Positions 43,852 through 46,381 of a stretch of DNA of 46,381 nucleotides are shown piece after piece. The position numbers and the translations under genes were made by a program. Source of the stretch: CAUZFZ01 sp963579025 (GTDB taxonomy: Bacteria > Planctomycetota > Planctomycetia > Planctomycetales > Planctomycetaceae). How positions within the stretch are numbered: position 1 is the stretch's first letter; the number at the start of each line of letters is the position of its first letter. The stretch spans positions 1 to 46,381 of the forward strand of contig CAUZFZ010000072.1 of assembly GCA_963579025.1 (NCBI GenBank). The letters run 5' to 3'. The notes under the pieces are model-generated. The model made no database searches. It was given only the letters and a program-made list of their open reading frames with translations, and had not been told where the DNA came from.

Positions 43852-44786
43852 GACCCTGGTAGTAGAGCAGATGTCGGAACAAGCAGTGGGGCCATGTCCC
43901 GGTCAAAGTCAGACTTCGCCTCTGTCAGGACCAACATCAATGGAATCGCAACCAGCACCAACCGAACGGATCCCACAATCCACGGCTTTCGGTGTCGCAG
44001 TAACCGGATCTCGGTCGCCCAGCAGAGGAGTGGGGCCAGTAGTATGGCCAGCGCACTGACGGCCGAAAGCTCGCCAAAGAAATGACCAATGAACAACTGA
44101 CCGAACAGACCTGCCACTCCGATTCCAAGGATCGCTTGTCCGCCGCAGTCTACCGGCATGCTGGAACGCTTCGAGATCAGCCAGGCTCCCACGGTCGTAG
44201 CCGCAACTGTCGCGGCCAATGGGAAAGCCGCCGCTCCGCCTTTGATGTATCCCGCCATCATCACAGTCAAGCCACCGCACAGTGATGACAGACTCAAAGC
44301 GAATGGAATTGAGACTCCGGGAGAACGCCGCAACAGCCAGGACAACAGACTCCACAATCCTGCCAACGCGACGCTCGACACGACCATTGCCGTGCCGACC
44401 TGCCACAAGGTCCACTCGTTGTCGGTGCCGTTCAGGTAAACGGAGCGGTGTAGCAGAATTCTCGGGATCGCTGCAACGAGGCTCAGTCGCAGGAACGATG
44501 CAACCCAATTCGGCACACGGAGAAATCCTGCGACCAGCTCGATGACCAATGCCACTGGAATGACGATTTCCAGAAACCGATCGAGCGCATTCACGGGGGG
44601 CCATGCCAATCGCAATGACAACACGTAGTAGCCCGCCGTAAGACCGAAGCCGATTCCCAGGACACACGCGGAATTCAGCCACGTCGTGCCTGAGGATCGT
44701 CGCAAACCCGCCATCGCCAGCACGGACATCGCACTGACGATGGCGGCTGTGGCCATCGCTTTATAATACAGCAGCGGGTCGGGCAT
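43848..44786 (-). CDS. Polytopic membrane protein of unknown function
   Basis: This 312-residue protein has about eight to ten membrane helices, for example ATAAIVSAMSVLAMAGL, LEIVIPVALVIELVAGFL, VVSSVALAGLWSLLSWLL and WIVGSVRLVLVAIPLMLVL. Several small, Ala/Gly-rich helices (AILGIGVAGLFGQLFIGHFF) suggest a channel-like or transporter core. I cannot name the family. It lies 4 bp downstream of the yceI-like gene and is coupled to the flavoprotein by a 4-bp overlap, so the three form an operon on the minus strand. Confidence 0.82.
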   Translation of the reverse strand: MPDPLLYYKAMATAAIVSAMSVLAMAGLRRSSGTTWLNSACVLGIGFGLTAGYYVLSLRLAWPPVNALDRFLEIVIPVALVIELVAGFLRVPNWVASFLRLSLVAAIPRILLHRSVYLNGTDNEWTLWQVGTAMVVSSVALAGLWSLLSWLLRRSPGVSIPFALSLSSLCGGLTVMMAGYIKGGAAAFPLAATVAATTVGAWLISKRSSMPVDCGGQAILGIGVAGLFGQLFIGHFFGELSAVSALAILLAPLLCWATEIRLLRHRKPWIVGSVRLVLVAIPLMLVLTEAKSDFDRDMAPLLVPTSALLPGS

Positions 44787-44789
44787 CGG

Positions 44790-45374
44790 CTATTTTCGCA
44801 CGCCTTCACAGTCGATCATGATCAGAGCCTCATCACCGATCGGGCCGATTGCGTTCTTGTCGAAACCATAATCACTGCGTTTGAGGGAATGCTCGGTCGA
44901 GAATGCAACGCGTTTCACTTTCCCGAAGTCATGCTCCTTGCCGCCCATCAACACCAGTTTGACCTTCCTGGTCGTGCCGTGCATCGTGAAGTTGCCCGTC
45001 ACTTCGAACCCGCCCTTGATGACCTTGGTGCTTGTGCTTTTGAATTCGATCGTCGGGAACTGCTTCGTATCGAAGTAGTCCGGTTGCCTGAGGTGTGCGT
45101 CGCGCGCTTTGTTTGCCGTATCAACGCTGTCGGTTTTAATCGACAGCGCGAACGTCGATTTCTCCGGATTCTCCCGATCGATCGAAAACTTCCCGGAGAC
45201 CTCATTGAAGCGGCCATGAATCCAGCTGATACCAAGATGCCGGGCCTTGAAGCTGACCGAGGAATGCACCAGGTCGTAGTCATATTCGTCAGCTGCTGAG
45301 GCGGTCCTGCCACCAGCGAAGACAAGACTTCCGACCACAAATGTCAGAGTCCACACTGAAATACATTGGCGCAT
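44790..45374 (-). CDS. YceI-family secreted lipid-binding protein
   Basis: This is a 194-residue exported protein. The signal is MRQCISVWTLTFVVGSLVFA, cleaved near ASAADE. The mature part has the YceI lipocalin-like beta-barrel pattern: DYDLVHSSVSFKARHLGISWIHGRFN, then SIKTDSVDTANKARDAHLRQPDYFD, then FPTIEFKSTS and VTGNFTMHGTTRKVKLVL. YceI proteins bind polyisoprenoid-like ligands in the periplasm. ATG 45374 with AAGGAACC just upstream is preferred over the open frame to 45470, whose extra residues look non-coding. It heads the minus-strand operon with the membrane protein and flavoprotein. Confidence 0.92.
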   Translation of the reverse strand: MRQCISVWTLTFVVGSLVFAGGRTASAADEYDYDLVHSSVSFKARHLGISWIHGRFNEVSGKFSIDRENPEKSTFALSIKTDSVDTANKARDAHLRQPDYFDTKQFPTIEFKSTSTKVIKGGFEVTGNFTMHGTTRKVKLVLMGGKEHDFGKVKRVAFSTEHSLKRSDYGFDKNAIGPIGDEALIMIDCEGVRK

Positions 45375-45755
45375 GAGATGGTTCCTTTTGAGAGAGGATT
45401 GGAAATCAACACCGGAAATATGTTCCGAGTGCTGAGAGCATACCGTCACAGCGTTCGCCCTTACACGCACCTCACGCCGTCATCCGTAATCGCTAGCGCG
45501 TAGGGCCACAGGAACTCAGCCGAACTCCACACTGTTTTCGGCACTGGAGTTGCGTTCCAATGGAGTCTCCGATTTCAGCCGCTTGAATTCACGTGACTCG
45601 ACGCGGAAGCTGGTCGCTTATCCTTCGCACGACCGAGTTTCCAAAGCAGATCATGCTCCAGCCCTGCCGCATTCTGCTTGCGGCCCTTGATGGCTGGGCT
45701 AACATTGACAAAGACGGACGCCCAACTATGGCGTTACCGGAAGGGCAACCAATTC
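45375..45755. other. Divergent intergenic gap
   Basis: This 381-bp gap lies between the YceI gene and the DUF1549 gene. No gene, terminator or strong repeat was identified. It should contain both promoters. AAGGG at 45741-45745, about 11 bp before GTG 45756, is the likely ribosome binding site of the downstream gene. Confidence 0.45.
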
Positions 45756-46381
45756 GTGAACTCGTCTGATGTCTGTCGCCGCTTTGGTCTGATAACGCTG
45801 ACCGCGTGCTTGTGGTTTTATGTCACGGGCGTGCTGGGAGCGGGCGAGGAATCCGTTGTTCGCAACGAACGACCGCTGCATGAGTTGATTGACGAGCACA
45901 TCGAAGCGGGTTGGAAAGAGGACAATCTACGCCCCGCAGTGCTTGCTTCAGACGCTGAGTTTCTACGTCGAGTCTTTCTCGATCTGACCGGAATTATTCC
46001 GGCAGCAGATATTGCTCGGAAGTTTCTGGATGATGACTCACCGGAGAAACGGGCGAGATTGATCGACCGGTTGCTCGACAGCCCAGAATACTCGCTGCAC
46101 ATGGCACGCGTCATGGACGTCATGCTGAACGAACGTCGCATTGCGACAATCCGCTCCTATAACGTTCCCAGCAGCGAGTGGCTCGACTTTCTCACGTCGT
46201 CATTTGCCGAAAACAAACCTTGGGATCAGCTTGTCCTCGAAATTCTTTCGACCGATGGCACCGACCCAGTGACAGGTCCGGCTGCCAGGTTCTACCTGTC
46301 ACGTGACGTGAAGCCCGATCTCCTCACACGCGATGTGGGACGATTGTTTCTGGGAGTGGATCTGCAGTGCGCCCAGTGTCA
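45756..46381 (+). CDS. DUF1549 (PSCyt2-type) secreted protein, 5' part
   Basis: This frame runs past the window end without a stop. Translation from GTG 45756 gives a signal peptide (RRFGLITLTACLWFYVTGVL), then the DUF1549 domain: LHELIDEHIEAGWKEDN, FLRRVFLDLTGIIPAADIARKFL, RLIDRLLDSPEYSLHMARVMDVMLNERR and PWDQLVLEILSTDGTDP. The segment YLSRDVKPDLLTRDVGRLFLGVDLQCAQC ends the visible part and carries the C-A-Q-C start of a family motif. DUF1549 proteins usually pair with DUF1553 or DUF1501 genes; a partner would lie to the right. Confidence 0.9.
   Translation, partial: MNSSDVCRRFGLITLTACLWFYVTGVLGAGEESVVRNERPLHELIDEHIEAGWKEDNLRPAVLASDAEFLRRVFLDLTGIIPAADIARKFLDDDSPEKRARLIDRLLDSPEYSLHMARVMDVMLNERRIATIRSYNVPSSEWLDFLTSSFAENKPWDQLVLEILSTDGTDPVTGPAARFYLSRDVKPDLLTRDVGRLFLGVDLQCAQC

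Noticed and set aside
1..46381. CRISPR array, tRNA or rRNA genes
   Set aside because: No regularly spaced direct repeats and no cloverleaf or rRNA-like sequence was recognised by eye.

Overview
This GC-rich window (about 58-60% by eye) looks like the chromosome of a planctomycete. Three DUF1501 proteins with twin-arginine-like leaders, the start of a DUF1549 (PSCyt2-type) protein, a DUF1559 prepilin-like protein with an H-X9-DG tail, a sulfatase, a PQQ-type beta-propeller and an orphan MraZ occur together in that phylum. No rRNA, tRNA or CRISPR array was seen.

Layout. 1-2000: a palindromic repeat, the DUF1559 gene, a nested inverted repeat and a decayed membrane-protein gene. 2003-11776: a GT4 glycosyltransferase, then a minus-strand run (sulfatase, phosphoglycerate mutase, PQQ propeller, two small conserved genes, a G3E metallochaperone-like GTPase, a 636-residue unknown). 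12135-18922: a TPR-like protein, MraZ, a small lipoprotein, an FHA-GAF-adenylyl cyclase, threonine dehydrogenase, an RHH protein and PurU. 19083-22371: two DUF1501 genes flanking a receiver-like protein without its phospho-acceptor. 22522-28110: a divergent compatible-solute locus (HAD and GT4 on minus; GH13 phosphorylase and GpgS on plus) that fits glucosylglycerate or mannosylglucosylglycerate metabolism. 28165-30991: an ABC permease and a third DUF1501 gene. 31351-37219: a carboxyltransferase, AtuA-like protein, crotonase and acyl-CoA synthetase, resembling part of an acyclic-terpene or branched-chain acid pathway.

The most notable signal is at 37565-38824. Two adjacent open frames in the same frame are separated by a single TGA that directly follows a Cys codon at the active-site position of a thioredoxin-like protein. 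A hairpin starting 13 nt after the TGA has a GGUCC apical loop 19 nt after it, which fits a bacterial SECIS. I read this as one secreted selenoprotein of 419 residues with a Cys-Sec pair (C83-U84), not two genes.

The right end, 38874-42265, is a decay zone. It holds a small secreted-protein gene with signs of a frameshift, a GAF-domain gene broken first by an exact 20-bp tandem duplication and then cut off by a complete IS66-family element, and no target duplication around that element. Beyond it lie an FAD-dependent oxidoreductase translationally coupled to a polytopic membrane protein, a YceI protein, and the start of the DUF1549 gene, which runs off the window.
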